NCBI GenBank assembly: GCA_964527925.1
Contig: CAZGQO010000001.1
Span: 434,001 to 498,000, forward strand
DNA from: Ch128b sp964527925
Lineage (GTDB): Bacteria; Bacteroidota; Ignavibacteria; Ch128b
Length of the DNA stretch: 64,000 bases
Direction: 5' to 3'
Below, in pieces: positions 52,939-62,828 of the stretch (within the stretch, counting starts at the first letter, position 1; every line of letters starts with the position of its first letter). The notes under the pieces were generated by a model. That model saw only the letters and a list, made by a program, of their open reading frames with translations, was not told the DNA's origin and made no database searches. The position numbers were made by a program, and so were the translations under genes.

Positions 52939-53786
52939 AAAAAGTTTATCAAGAAATTACAATCAGAACATTCCCCTTTAATCCCGAAATATTAACTGGC
53001 ATTTTAATGATCTTTGATTTTCTTGGAATTGAAGAAAGAGAAAATGAATTAGTTTGCTACTTCAATAAATTTACCAATGAAGACCTTTCAACTCTCAATC
53101 AATTGTTGAACAATCTCAAAAAAGAATCGCTCATTGAAAGATTTGAAATTTATCAATCATCAATTGAACAACGGAACTGGAATAAAGAGTGGGAAAAAAC
53201 AATTCAACCAATAAAAGTCAGTGATAGAATTGTAATTAAACCATCCTTCAGTGATTATGAGAAAAAAGAAGGTGAGATTGTTATAACTATTGATCCAAAA
53301 ATGTCGTTTGGAACCGGTTATCATCAAAGCACAAGGATAATGATTAGATTGATTGAAAGACATATTCAAAATGGATTTAAAGTTCTTGATGTTGGAACAG
53401 GTACTGGAATTCTTTCAATTGTATCTTTAAAACTCGGGGCTTCAAAAGTTATTGCCTGCGATATAGATGAAAATGTTCAGGAAAATTTTTATGAAAACCT
53501 TGCACTAAATGGAATCACGAACAATTGTTTTTTCACAGTTGGAACGATTAATGAAATAAATGAGAAAGATTTTGATTTAGTCTTGGCAAATATCCAGAAA
53601 AATGTTTTGATTGATATTGCCAGTGAAATTGTTGAGAGAACCAAAAAAGGCGGTTTAGTGATTTTATCCGGGTTATTGACAGAAGATGAATCAGAAGTTT
53701 GTGAGATTTACAAAAGTTTCAATTTCAAGTTTATTGAAACTGAAATTGAAGATGAATGGATTGGAATAGTTTACCAGTTGGAATAA
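52935..53786 (+). CDS. prmA: Ribosomal protein L11 methyltransferase PrmA
   Basis: A 283-residue SAM-dependent methyltransferase that trimethylates ribosomal protein L11. The N-terminal substrate-recognition domain (about 1-60) is followed by a linker helix and the Rossmann fold: DPKMSFGTGYHQSTR, the SAM loop LDVGTGTGILSI (151-162), ACDIDENVQENFYENLALNG and VLANIQKNVLIDI, which stands for the NPPY-like catalytic segment. It overlaps the M28 gene by 4 bases. Length is normal. Confidence 0.95.
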   Translation: MKKVYQEITIRTFPFNPEILTGILMIFDFLGIEERENELVCYFNKFTNEDLSTLNQLLNNLKKESLIERFEIYQSSIEQRNWNKEWEKTIQPIKVSDRIVIKPSFSDYEKKEGEIVITIDPKMSFGTGYHQSTRIMIRLIERHIQNGFKVLDVGTGTGILSIVSLKLGASKVIACDIDENVQENFYENLALNGITNNCFFTVGTINEINEKDFDLVLANIQKNVLIDIASEIVERTKKGGLVILSGLLTEDESEVCEIYKSFNFKFIETEIEDEWIGIVYQLE

Positions 53787-53790
53787 TTTC

Positions 53791-54345
53791 TCAAATCTTT
53801 AAAGAAGCAAAAACAACATACACAAAGAATAAAGTAGATAGAATAATCGTCATTGCTATATGAAATTTTTCACTTTTAGATATTGCAAGCATTAACACTA
53901 ATATTGCACCTATCAAATTTGTAACTGAATTAATAGTTAAAATATTGTTCGTTACAATAATCCCTCTTAAAGCATCCTGTAAATAAATTATTGCAGCTAA
54001 GGTAAAAAAATATTTTGAGTTGTTGTAATAATAAGTTTTTAATTCTACAATACCAGAACCTTTAATCCTGGGAATGATAAAGTTTGAGGCAAAGTAATAA
54101 GTCAATGGCGTTAATAATGTGAAAAGGAAAAAGAAAAAGTTATATTCTGCTAATTTCGAATAACTAAAAAATCCCCACCACCACTGGACTATTCCAATAA
54201 AAAGTAAGATGGACCAGATAATCGAAAGCGAATAGATTCTTATTTGATTATAATTTTCAATAATTCTTACTACTTTATCGAAAAGATTAGTTAATGTTAG
54301 ACCTAAAATTAATGCTATGAGAGTAGATAAGTGACTGAAAACCAC
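53791..54345 (-). CDS. Hypothetical integral membrane protein
   Basis: A 184-residue protein starting with GTG, with AGGAG 6 nt upstream. Five or six hydrophobic helices are visible, including IIWSILLFIGIVQWWWGFFSY and a strongly Phe-rich one (FFFFLFTLLTPLTYYFA). I recognise no family or catalytic motif. It converges with prmA with a 4-bp gap and is unlinked in operon terms to the metalloprotease upstream. Confidence 0.7.
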   Translation of the reverse strand: MVFSHLSTLIALILGLTLTNLFDKVVRIIENYNQIRIYSLSIIWSILLFIGIVQWWWGFFSYSKLAEYNFFFFLFTLLTPLTYYFASNFIIPRIKGSGIVELKTYYYNNSKYFFTLAAIIYLQDALRGIIVTNNILTINSVTNLIGAILVLMLAISKSEKFHIAMTIILSTLFFVYVVFASLKI

Positions 54346-54377
54346 ATTGTACTCCTATTTCTTGTTAAAAGAATCTT

Positions 54378-54399
54378 TGACCAGAGATAATTCTGGTCA
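54378..54399 (-). terminator. Hairpin after the T9SS metalloprotease gene, probable terminator
   Basis: TGACCAGA (54378-54385) and TCTGGTCA (54392-54399) form a perfect 8-bp stem with a 6-nt loop, 17 bp after the metalloprotease stop. On the minus strand it is followed by AAGATTCTTTT, a poor U-tract, so the call is moderate. Confidence 0.5.
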
Positions 54400-54415
54400 C
54401 AAACTAAATGTTAGT

Positions 54416-56959
54416 TTACTTCATCAAAACCAATTTGATAGTTTGATATCGATTTAAATGTACTAACCTTGCGAAATAAATTCCCGCTGGCAAGTTCGAT
54501 GCATCAAATTTTACATTATGGAATCCGCTACTCAGTTCTTCATTGATTAACTCACTGACTTCTTCACCCAGCGCGTTATAAATTTTTAGCGAAATCATTC
54601 CTGGTTTATCAAGGACAAAGTTAATATTTGTTACAGGATTGAACGGATTCGGAAAATTCTGAAACAATTTGAATTCTTGGGGTAAATTCTCAACCACTAA
54701 TTTAATTTTATTAATTGATTGATTCGTTAAGATAAATTCATTAATCTGTCCACTGTTTAATATTTCCTCTGTAACAGGATTTATAATCGTGATCGGATAA
54801 TCAACATTTTCAAATCTTATCATAACAGGATATTCTGCACCATTGATATCAATCAAAAACTCTTTCTCTGCAAGGGATTTAATCAATTGGTCATCAGAGA
54901 AACGAACATCAAATACATTAGAAGGAGGTGCTGGTGGTAAATCAGACGGTATATTTAAAATTATTTTAGTAATGTACAATTCACTCTTCTGACCTTTCGA
55001 ATCAATCACATTAATTTTTGAGAGATTGTTCAATATATCAGCGATGTCCACATTGCTTTCTTCTTTTGCAAAAGTTGAAGGAATTGTCATTGTTCCGTTT
55101 GATGAAACTTTTACCCAGTAACCTTTCCCTTTTTCAAGAGTTGTTGCAGTTTGATAACCATTATTGTATGAATAAAATAAAGATGAAATAATTCCTGGGG
55201 GATTTGTTGATACGCTTGATGTTGGAATACTTTGATGAAGTGGACCAATGATATTCCAGCCAGATTTAACATTTATGGTTACACTTGATTGTGGAGTACC
55301 AACCAAATTTTTAGAAACAGCTGAATTAAATTTCAACCAATAACCCTTTCCCAGTTCAGCTGTGGATGCAATTTGATAACCATTATCGAAATAATATGCA
55401 AATGAAGCCGCTTCAGGAAAAATATTATTAAAACTCATATTAGATAGATTAATTGGAATGCTCAAAATATTCCAGCCGGCATTGTAATTCACTGATGTTG
55501 AAAAAGATGTCTGCTCAGAAATTGAATAAGTAAAAGTTGGTCCAGTATTTCCTGAAACAACAGCGACACATAGACCCAAATAAGAAAGTTGATTATTGGG
55601 AATTGGTACAAGAAAAGTTCCGTCATTATTACCATCAAGTGGAATTTCAAATGATTCAACAAGTCCGCTTGTTTTTCGAGTAACGACTGTAACTTTAAAA
55701 ACATGCGGAGAATTTGCACCATTAAATGAAATCGAGAGACTATTTGAATTCAAAAGCGGATTAATTCTTATAAAATTCGCTGCGTACTTTGTAATCGAAC
55801 AGTTCGAACCATTATATGGAAATGAACTAACAGTGGTGCATAAAGAAGCCAGCGGATAATTTGGTGCTTCTCCATAACCAGGATGTGTTGTAGTTGATCT
55901 TGTATTGGTTAAAAAATTCCAGACTATATACTCACGAAAAGTATTTTGAAAATTTGATGAATAAAAACTCGAAAGAATAGTATTGAAAGTCGTGAACATA
56001 TTTTCAGCAGGATTTGATTGTCTTCTTTGCCAGATTCTTTTGTTTATTTGAGTATCAAATCTTTCACTTAAAAAAATCATCCAGTTACAATCTTCATAAC
56101 CATCTCCTGCATCAAGCGATTGACCTGGTGAAGTAAACGGTGAACCTGAAGAAAAAATATAGTTGTAGTAATCATTCACATAATCATAAGCCATATCTTC
56201 CATCCATGTTGCATCAAGCTCAATGTACCATGAAGGTTCATTCCAGTAATTGTACATAATTTGAGTTGCGTGTTTGAATTCGTGAGCGGCAGTCACTTTT
56301 GCTGCACCTTTTTGATTTCCTTCTGGATCGTTATTTGGTGGAAATCCAATAAAATTACGATGCATTACAATTCTTGTTAATTGACCACTTACAACTGTCG
56401 TGTAGCCATAGGCTCCCATTTCTTCAAAACCAACTTGATATTTTCCAGTACCAATGGGCGGAGTTAAAAATCCAAGAGAATCAATTTCATAATTCCAGCT
56501 GTAATCAAAATAACTTGCAACCCATTCAACAAAATCTGGTACACCATTGCCATTATTATCTGTTGTGGGGACAGCATTTCCTCCAGTTGTTTCATAAGTC
56601 AATCTAAATTTTCCACCAGGTGAATCATAAGTGAAAGCAGTGGGAGTCATTAATTTGCGTGGATTTAAAAATTCTTCAATCTGACGAATTGTCAATTCAC
56701 TCAAAGAAGTTTTATTTTTTTGATACTCAATGATTAATGATGTTGCGCACTTTACTGGTGCATCATTTTCGAATTTGAATTCAGATTGAAGTTTTTGTTT
56801 ATCGAAAATGTAATAGAACTTATTCAACAGCATTTCTTCGTAGGTTATTTTGCCCTCTTCGTAGAATTTTTCAATGAGTTTAAAACCTTTCGATTCAGCT
56901 GAATGCCCGAAAAGAGAACTAACAACAAAAAAAATTGTTAAGAAGAAAATGATTCTCAT
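54416..56959 (-). CDS. Secreted HEXXH metalloprotease with T9SS sorting domain
   Basis: An 847-residue secreted protein, similar in layout to MXAN_6640-type putative metalloproteases. It has a signal peptide at 1-18, then DNNGNGVPDFVEWVASYFD, a calcium-type segment that precedes the protease core, and the zinc motif HEFKH (226-230; Glu227 catalytic). A likely third ligand lies in the region of ELDATWMEDM. At about 500-640 two similar segments contain GWNI ... GYQxA ... GKGYW. The C-terminal ~95 residues are a T9SS type A domain (FQNFPNPFNPVTNINF ... LPAGIYFARL). AGGAGG precedes the ATG. The substrate is unknown; export through T9SS is inferred from the sorting domain. Confidence 0.87.
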   Translation of the reverse strand: MRIIFFLTIFFVVSSLFGHSAESKGFKLIEKFYEEGKITYEEMLLNKFYYIFDKQKLQSEFKFENDAPVKCATSLIIEYQKNKTSLSELTIRQIEEFLNPRKLMTPTAFTYDSPGGKFRLTYETTGGNAVPTTDNNGNGVPDFVEWVASYFDYSWNYEIDSLGFLTPPIGTGKYQVGFEEMGAYGYTTVVSGQLTRIVMHRNFIGFPPNNDPEGNQKGAAKVTAAHEFKHATQIMYNYWNEPSWYIELDATWMEDMAYDYVNDYYNYIFSSGSPFTSPGQSLDAGDGYEDCNWMIFLSERFDTQINKRIWQRRQSNPAENMFTTFNTILSSFYSSNFQNTFREYIVWNFLTNTRSTTTHPGYGEAPNYPLASLCTTVSSFPYNGSNCSITKYAANFIRINPLLNSNSLSISFNGANSPHVFKVTVVTRKTSGLVESFEIPLDGNNDGTFLVPIPNNQLSYLGLCVAVVSGNTGPTFTYSISEQTSFSTSVNYNAGWNILSIPINLSNMSFNNIFPEAASFAYYFDNGYQIASTAELGKGYWLKFNSAVSKNLVGTPQSSVTINVKSGWNIIGPLHQSIPTSSVSTNPPGIISSLFYSYNNGYQTATTLEKGKGYWVKVSSNGTMTIPSTFAKEESNVDIADILNNLSKINVIDSKGQKSELYITKIILNIPSDLPPAPPSNVFDVRFSDDQLIKSLAEKEFLIDINGAEYPVMIRFENVDYPITIINPVTEEILNSGQINEFILTNQSINKIKLVVENLPQEFKLFQNFPNPFNPVTNINFVLDKPGMISLKIYNALGEEVSELINEELSSGFHNVKFDASNLPAGIYFARLVHLNRYQTIKLVLMK

Positions 56960-57044
56960 AATTCCTCCTGAATTGAAGTTATTTAACTCTATGCATCTAT
57001 TAAATTATAAGATGTCTGAACAAATTTAATTTTAGAATGGAAAA

Positions 57045-57080
57045 ATAAAAAGCGAAGTCTGGAGTTCCAGAACTTCGCTT
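57045..57080 (-). terminator. Rho-independent terminator after the DUF6600-like gene
   Basis: AAGCGAAGT (57050-57058) pairs with ACTTCGCTT (57072-57080), extended by CTGG/CCAG with a one-base bulge and a 4-nt loop. On the minus strand the stem runs into TTTTTATTTTT. It lies 33 bp past the stop of the DUF6600-like gene, so it ends that transcript and isolates the metalloprotease gene. Confidence 0.92.
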
Positions 57081-57112
57081 ATGATTATGAGAGAGAGAAT
57101 TTGAAAAAGTTT

Positions 57113-58390
57113 CTATCGCTGGCGTTTTGTGTTTGATTTGCGATTATCAGATTTTTCTTCACTTCTACGATTTTCATCTCTAAAAAGATTCATGTCTCTT
57201 CTAAGTTCTTGATTGGGTGTTTCTCTTGTAAAATCATGATTTCTTCTTTCAACATCAGGAGATTTTCGATTGTACTTATTGTATTCCTGAAAATCTGATT
57301 TTCGATCTCTTGTCCGAGTTCTTTCAAAGTTTTCCTGTTTGTTTGGATTGGAATTATTTTCAATTATTCTACCCTGCTTTTCTCTCGTATCAATTCTTTT
57401 GTTCCTATCATTATCAAGATTAATTGGTTCACGATCCTGAACTTTTCTTTCCTGATCTTCATTACGATTGTTTCTTATTTCTGGTCGTTCAATCACGATT
57501 TCTCTTCTTTGATTTAATTCTTCTCTTCGATTAGTTTCATTTTCTCGAGTTGTGATTCTTTCACGAGTTACTGCAATTTTATCAGTTTCAAGATTTAACC
57601 TTCTTTCAGGCTTTTTGAAGGAATAATCAGTTCTCTGATTAAATTCTCTTTCATCAGGTCGATAGATTGTAACTCTTTCTGGACTTCTATCTGAGCTTAA
57701 ATCACGCAATCTTGTAGTCTCATTGACTTTTGTTTCAATCACTCTTCCGCCTCGTTTCTCAACAAAATTTCTATCAATTCCTCTATTTATTATCCTATCT
57801 CCATCAACTCGATAATCAACTGAATATCTTGAATCTCGATAAATCACATACCTGTGTTTAGCTGGAACAACATATCTATGAACTTCATAACCGCAGAAAT
57901 ATCTTACCGGAACAAAATGCCAGTAATAATGCGGTGAATGCCAGTTGACTGTAAATCTAATTCCAATGGTTATTGAAAAACTTGCGTAAGGTGGTAGCGG
58001 AGCCCAGCCGATGTAGTAATCGTTAAATCTCCACTCAACCCAGGCAGGAGCCCATTCATAATCGGGAATCCAAATCCAGCCATAATAATCATCATAATAC
58101 CATCTGCCGTAGTGATAAACTGCCCAGCCAAATGGTTCGAAGGAATCCCAGTACCAGCCATAAGGTGTCCAGACCCAACGACCAATTAAATAAGGCGCCC
58201 ATCCATAAGATATTTTAATTGGTCTCCAGGCATAAACTCCATAATCAATTTCAATCCATTCACCATAAGGTAAAAGAGAATTATAAAATACATTAAAAGT
58301 CACTCGACCGTAAGATGGTAAATTTTTAGCTTCTAATGTATTTGATGTGAATGCTGAAAGTAGAAACAGAATTAAAAATAACTTTTTCAT
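57113..58390 (-). CDS. DUF6600-like exported protein with Arg/Asn/Glu-rich tail
   Basis: About 425 residues. GAGG lies 6 nt before the ATG at 58390, which I prefer to an in-frame ATG at 58426. The signal peptide is MKKLFLILFLLSAFTSNTLEA. The Trp/Tyr-rich module (about 25-160) matches the DUF6600 pattern of FYNSLLPYGEWIEI, GRWVWTPYGW, GYWWIP-like YYGWIWIPDYEWAPAWV and YIGWAPLPP. After it, a long disordered tail rich in Arg, Asn, Glu and Asp ends KSNTKRQR. The tail carries ETTRLRDLSSDRS, close to the TRLRN-DGGRS segment of the two lipoproteins at 19780 and 20292. The function of the family is unknown; it is exported, perhaps a surface or periplasmic protein. Confidence 0.8.
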   Translation of the reverse strand: MKKLFLILFLLSAFTSNTLEAKNLPSYGRVTFNVFYNSLLPYGEWIEIDYGVYAWRPIKISYGWAPYLIGRWVWTPYGWYWDSFEPFGWAVYHYGRWYYDDYYGWIWIPDYEWAPAWVEWRFNDYYIGWAPLPPYASFSITIGIRFTVNWHSPHYYWHFVPVRYFCGYEVHRYVVPAKHRYVIYRDSRYSVDYRVDGDRIINRGIDRNFVEKRGGRVIETKVNETTRLRDLSSDRSPERVTIYRPDEREFNQRTDYSFKKPERRLNLETDKIAVTRERITTRENETNRREELNQRREIVIERPEIRNNRNEDQERKVQDREPINLDNDRNKRIDTREKQGRIIENNSNPNKQENFERTRTRDRKSDFQEYNKYNRKSPDVERRNHDFTRETPNQELRRDMNLFRDENRRSEEKSDNRKSNTKRQR

Positions 58391-58571
58391 TTTTAACCTC
58401 ATTAATTTGTAAAACAATAAAATCAATCTGTGTGCCGAGATATTTTTTGTAATTATTTGAAATTATACGAGCTTAATAATCTTCTTTTGTACAATTAAGT
58501 AAACATACTTTTATGATTACGAGACAATTCAAATGATTAACAAATTCAGGTGAGAATGATTTGATGGGAGA

Positions 58572-60224
58572 TTATTTTAAGTCTAATTCATAGAAACGGG
58601 ATAAAACACGGTAGGCATTATGTTTCCATGTATAATTTTGTAAGATAGTTTCGCGAGCGTTATTTCCAAGTTTTAATCTTAATTCTTTTTCATTATACAG
58701 ACGAATAATTTTTGATGCAAGTTCATCTGAATCACCTGGCTTAAATTTCAATCCATTAAATTCATCAATGATTATTTTGCCAATTTGCTCAAGATCGCTT
58801 GCAATGATTGGTTTGCCCATTGCCATATATTCGAATAATTTCGTTGGTGAACCAAAAAATCGTTCTCCGCTTTCAAAACCAAGATGAGGTGAAACAAGAA
58901 CATCACATGCAGCAAGATACTCTGGTGCTTCTGAGTGTGGAATGATTCCAGTAAAATAAATTGTTCCCTGGAGATTAAGTTGATAAGTTTTCAATTCAAG
59001 ATCTGGTTTTAAATTCCCATCACCAATGAGTAAAAATTTTATATCGGAATTTTTTTGATGAACTTTTATTGCAGCTTCAAACAAAGTTTCCACTCCATGC
59101 CAGCGAGTAAATGTACCAATGAATCCAACAATAAAATTTTCATCAAGATTAAATTTTTTTCTAATTCTAACTCCTTCAACGGCAGGTGAAAATTTTTCTG
59201 GATCAACTCCGTTTGGATTAACTACAATTTTTGAATCTTCAATGTCATATTTTTTTATTTGTTCTTTAGTTACTTCACTAACAACGCTTAAGAGATCTGC
59301 ATTTTGAAGTGCAAATTTTTCAATTTGTGTTGCGAGTTTTTCAAATACTAATCTGCTCCAGTTTTTCTTTGCCCATACTTCAGAGTTGTTCACTTCAAGA
59401 ATAATTGGTACACCAATTTTTTTCGATAGAATTACTCCACTCGCATTAAAAATGGAATGACGTTGGTAGATTAATCCTATTGAATTTTTATCGAGTAATT
59501 TTTTCAAACATCTGATCAATCTAAAATGATAATCGATCAACTGAAGTTCATCAAAAAATTCAAGAAATTGGTTTGGTTTTAAAAATATGGAGAAATCGTA
59601 ATCAATTAATGGATAATCACTAACATAAATTGACTTAAAACCTAATTGTTTTGCACCAGTCAAAAATCCCTTAATATGTGTAAAGGAACCACCAGCAATT
59701 ACCTTCCCTGCTAAATCTGTCCTTAAGAAAAGAATTGTTTTGTTGTTTGAGTAAAAGAAGTTTTCCCTTTTCCAGAATAAAAGATAAATCAAATAGAAAA
59801 AGATAACTGCTTTTAAGAGAACATAAATTGAGATAAAAATTCCCGTAAAAAGTTTAGGGATTAAATCTAATAATAAAGTCAACTTGTTTTTTTTGACAGA
59901 ATGAGATTCATCGAAAAGAATTATCTGGTGTTTTGATTTTGTAAGTAAAGCTAAAAGTTTTAAAGAAGTTTTATTACGATTTAATTGACTGTTTAAATTA
60001 GAAATAACGGCTAAATCATAATATGAATCTCTTACTTTTTTTGATATAGCAATCACTCCACTGCTTACAAAATCTGATTTAGTTAGAGTTCTAATCTCGC
60101 CTTTGAAAGATTCATTTAAAATTCTGATTACTTGAGAATCTTCGAAAGCTATCAGCAAAATCTTTTTTGGTTTGAGTTGATTAATTGTTTCAATTAATCT
60201 TGAATAAACACTATCACTGGTCAT
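58572..60224 (-). CDS. GT4-family glycosyltransferase with N-terminal extension
   Basis: A 550-residue protein. The GT-B part occupies about 165-550: acceptor domain with IYQRHSIFNASGVILSKK, then VVNPNGVDPEKFSP, FIGTFTRWHGVETLFEA and GSPTKLFEYMAMGKPIIASD with the conserved Lys/Glu pair. The first ~165 residues are extra: an alpha/beta stretch (KILLIAFEDSQVIRIL, DLAVISNL) followed by a long hydrophobic segment (about 117-150) that would tie it to the inner membrane. The gene begins directly after the YfhO-type gene stop (no gap), so the two are co-translated. Confidence 0.85.
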   Translation of the reverse strand: MTSDSVYSRLIETINQLKPKKILLIAFEDSQVIRILNESFKGEIRTLTKSDFVSSGVIAISKKVRDSYYDLAVISNLNSQLNRNKTSLKLLALLTKSKHQIILFDESHSVKKNKLTLLLDLIPKLFTGIFISIYVLLKAVIFFYLIYLLFWKRENFFYSNNKTILFLRTDLAGKVIAGGSFTHIKGFLTGAKQLGFKSIYVSDYPLIDYDFSIFLKPNQFLEFFDELQLIDYHFRLIRCLKKLLDKNSIGLIYQRHSIFNASGVILSKKIGVPIILEVNNSEVWAKKNWSRLVFEKLATQIEKFALQNADLLSVVSEVTKEQIKKYDIEDSKIVVNPNGVDPEKFSPAVEGVRIRKKFNLDENFIVGFIGTFTRWHGVETLFEAAIKVHQKNSDIKFLLIGDGNLKPDLELKTYQLNLQGTIYFTGIIPHSEAPEYLAACDVLVSPHLGFESGERFFGSPTKLFEYMAMGKPIIASDLEQIGKIIIDEFNGLKFKPGDSDELASKIIRLYNEKELRLKLGNNARETILQNYTWKHNAYRVLSRFYELDLK

Positions 60225-62744
60225 TTACGCTGATTTTTTCCTTAGAAAATTTTTAATTCCAAAGAAAGCTAAAATCACAAGTACAATTGCATTTAATCCA
60301 AATGAGATTTTTTTTCCGAGATAATAACTAATTGGTTCATATTTAAATTCAACTTTATGTTTACCTTTGGGGACAAGAATCGCACGTCCATTATGATTTA
60401 CACGATGAATTTTAGTTTCTTTTCCATCGATTAGAGCTTTCCAGCCAACATTGTAATATGTATCGCCAAGAATCAGAAGATTATTTCCAGAAGCATTAAC
60501 ATCCATCTCAATATTTTCAAAGACATATTTTTTGATTTTCACATAAGCAGTTGAATCCGGTGGATCTATCTGAGTGAAATCAAGTTTTTCTTCCGGTCTA
60601 AAAAATGCAACATCGGCTGGTTCGAATTCATTGTTTTTTACTTTGTTTAAGAATTCTAGTGGTGCAACTTTTTCAAATCTATTCACAAAATAAGCGCGTG
60701 GTAAAGCATTCTTATATAAATTAACGACCGTTGTAGTATCGTAATAAATTACTTCAAACATTGGATCATTAATTGGTCTTTCAGTGATTATGTATTTAAC
60801 ATTAAACATTCGCCAGAGAGTTGGATTTGAAAGCCCAATTACCTCCACCAGGTCTTGATAAGCACGTGGTTTTGCTCCACTGTATCCATAAAAATCTTGA
60901 AGCAAGAATGCAACATGATAATTAGAGTGATGATTCAAAGAACCAAGAGATCCATCTTGCTTTAGATTCAAAATTCTGTAAACTGAAGAATCTGTTTTTA
61001 TTGCTTTGACCCAATCTGGAGTTTCAAAGCTCTTTTGTAATTCATTTTCATCATATTTTCTCATTCCTCTTGAGCTGATTCTAAACAAATCAAACACTGT
61101 TAATATGACTAATGCAATAACCAAAAACTGAGAATTCAATCTTTCTTTTAAATACAAAAGTGTTAGTCCGAGTCCAGCAATTGCAATTGCAAATGCGATA
61201 ATTGAATCTTCATAAAACATATTAAAAGTGTACTTGTAGAGTTGAGGATGAATTTTTTGTACATCTCTTAATAAACCAGTGTACCAATCTTCTATTACAG
61301 AATTCAATGCAATGAAAATTATAAACAATCCAGCAAAGAAATAAAGTAGATAATTAATCAATTTTAAATTTAATTGTTCTTTTGATTCTTTATAATTGAT
61401 GATTGAATAAACACCGAGAGCAGAAAGAATCGGAAAGGCAATCTGTACCAGATTCAAAATCATGCTTGGAACGCGAAACTTGTTGAAGAATGGGAAATAA
61501 TAAAACATCAAATCATAGACAATTGGAAATGTCCTTCCAAACGAAATAAGAACAGAAATAATCACAAGTAAAGTTAAAAACTGCACGAAAGGATTTTTCC
61601 GATTGTAGTAAATTCCTAAGATTCCAAAAATGAAAATTAAAATTCCCATGTATTGAGGAACATCAACAAAAGGCATCTGTCCCCAATAAGTATTTACTTC
61701 AACGGGTTGAAAATTAGTTAATTCACCTTCATAAACTGAATTTCCATAGCCATAAAACGAAGGCATAATCCATGTCAACATTTCACCGGGACTGAAAGAC
61801 CAATTGGTTGCGTATTCATAATCCAAACCAGAAGAAGTCTTTTTTGATGGATTAGCTTGTTCAAGTACACCTGGAGTTCCTCTAATTGAAGTTGGATTAT
61901 ACTCATAAATCGCCCAGTATTGATCGATTGACATTCCTGCAGCAAAAATTGAAGCAAATATAAAAATCACTCCAACCTTTAGAAGATTTACAACCTCTTT
62001 TGTTTTTTTCTGCATTAGATATTTTATCATGAAAAAGATGAAATAAATCAAAACTACAAAGAATGAATAAAAAATCTCTTGAATATGCGCTGAAAGTAAT
62101 TGAATATGAATGACTGCAATTAAAAGTATGAAATCAAAAAATGTTAGTTTCGATTGTAAACGCTCGAGTGCCAAGAAGATAAGTGGAATCATGCAGAGAG
62201 TTAACATTTTCGTGTTGTGACCAATAGGAATAAAAATTATCATACCAGTAGAAAAACTCACACCAATACTTGCAAAAAGTGAAGTAAGTCGATCAACTTT
62301 TTTGTATCTCAAGAAGAGATAAGTTGTAACAGCAAGGATGTAAAAATAAAAAGTTGGTCCTGCGGAAAACTCATTTGTAATTCCTTGGAAGATTGATTCA
62401 ATTAAATGAATGATGTAAAGAATTAAATCAAATGATCGTAAATTAATTGATGTGATATATGCAGGCATTCCCATAAAAATGTAGGGATCCCATAAAGGTT
62501 GAGTTCCAACTACTCTTGCGTATGCAAGATAATTTTTCATAGCCATTGATGTGGTAATATCACCCGATACAAAAGTTTTTGGACCAAAAAAAACATCACC
62601 AAAAAATAAATAAAGCAAGATTAAAGGAATTAAAAGAAACACAAAATCCTGATATTTAACTGGAATAAAATCATCAATTGAAAGATTGGTAAATAAACTT
62701 TCCTGTTTTGCTGACCTGCCAGTTTTCTTTTTCGGTTGCTTCAT
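60225..62744 (-). CDS. YfhO-family polytopic membrane protein
   Basis: An 839-residue inner-membrane protein with about 12-13 helices and a C-terminal periplasmic domain. Family signs are the early DVFFGPKTFVSGDI and PLWDPYIFMGMPAY, and the late ENIEMDVNASGNNLLILGDTY with YYNVGWKALIDGKE and HRVNHNGRAILVPKGKH. YfhO proteins resemble GT-C glycosyltransferases and are thought to add sugars from lipid-linked donors to cell-surface polymers. GGAG precedes the ATG. It begins after an 84-bp gap from the partial GT4 gene and abuts the next GT4 gene. Confidence 0.88.
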   Translation of the reverse strand: MKQPKKKTGRSAKQESLFTNLSIDDFIPVKYQDFVFLLIPLILLYLFFGDVFFGPKTFVSGDITTSMAMKNYLAYARVVGTQPLWDPYIFMGMPAYITSINLRSFDLILYIIHLIESIFQGITNEFSAGPTFYFYILAVTTYLFLRYKKVDRLTSLFASIGVSFSTGMIIFIPIGHNTKMLTLCMIPLIFLALERLQSKLTFFDFILLIAVIHIQLLSAHIQEIFYSFFVVLIYFIFFMIKYLMQKKTKEVVNLLKVGVIFIFASIFAAGMSIDQYWAIYEYNPTSIRGTPGVLEQANPSKKTSSGLDYEYATNWSFSPGEMLTWIMPSFYGYGNSVYEGELTNFQPVEVNTYWGQMPFVDVPQYMGILIFIFGILGIYYNRKNPFVQFLTLLVIISVLISFGRTFPIVYDLMFYYFPFFNKFRVPSMILNLVQIAFPILSALGVYSIINYKESKEQLNLKLINYLLYFFAGLFIIFIALNSVIEDWYTGLLRDVQKIHPQLYKYTFNMFYEDSIIAFAIAIAGLGLTLLYLKERLNSQFLVIALVILTVFDLFRISSRGMRKYDENELQKSFETPDWVKAIKTDSSVYRILNLKQDGSLGSLNHHSNYHVAFLLQDFYGYSGAKPRAYQDLVEVIGLSNPTLWRMFNVKYIITERPINDPMFEVIYYDTTTVVNLYKNALPRAYFVNRFEKVAPLEFLNKVKNNEFEPADVAFFRPEEKLDFTQIDPPDSTAYVKIKKYVFENIEMDVNASGNNLLILGDTYYNVGWKALIDGKETKIHRVNHNGRAILVPKGKHKVEFKYEPISYYLGKKISFGLNAIVLVILAFFGIKNFLRKKSA

Positions 62745-62828
62745 TCTCCTACTCCTGATAAAAATTTTTTGATTGAATATTCTATTAAAAATTTTTCAGA
62801 TTCTGGTTTTCAATATAATCATCACAAA

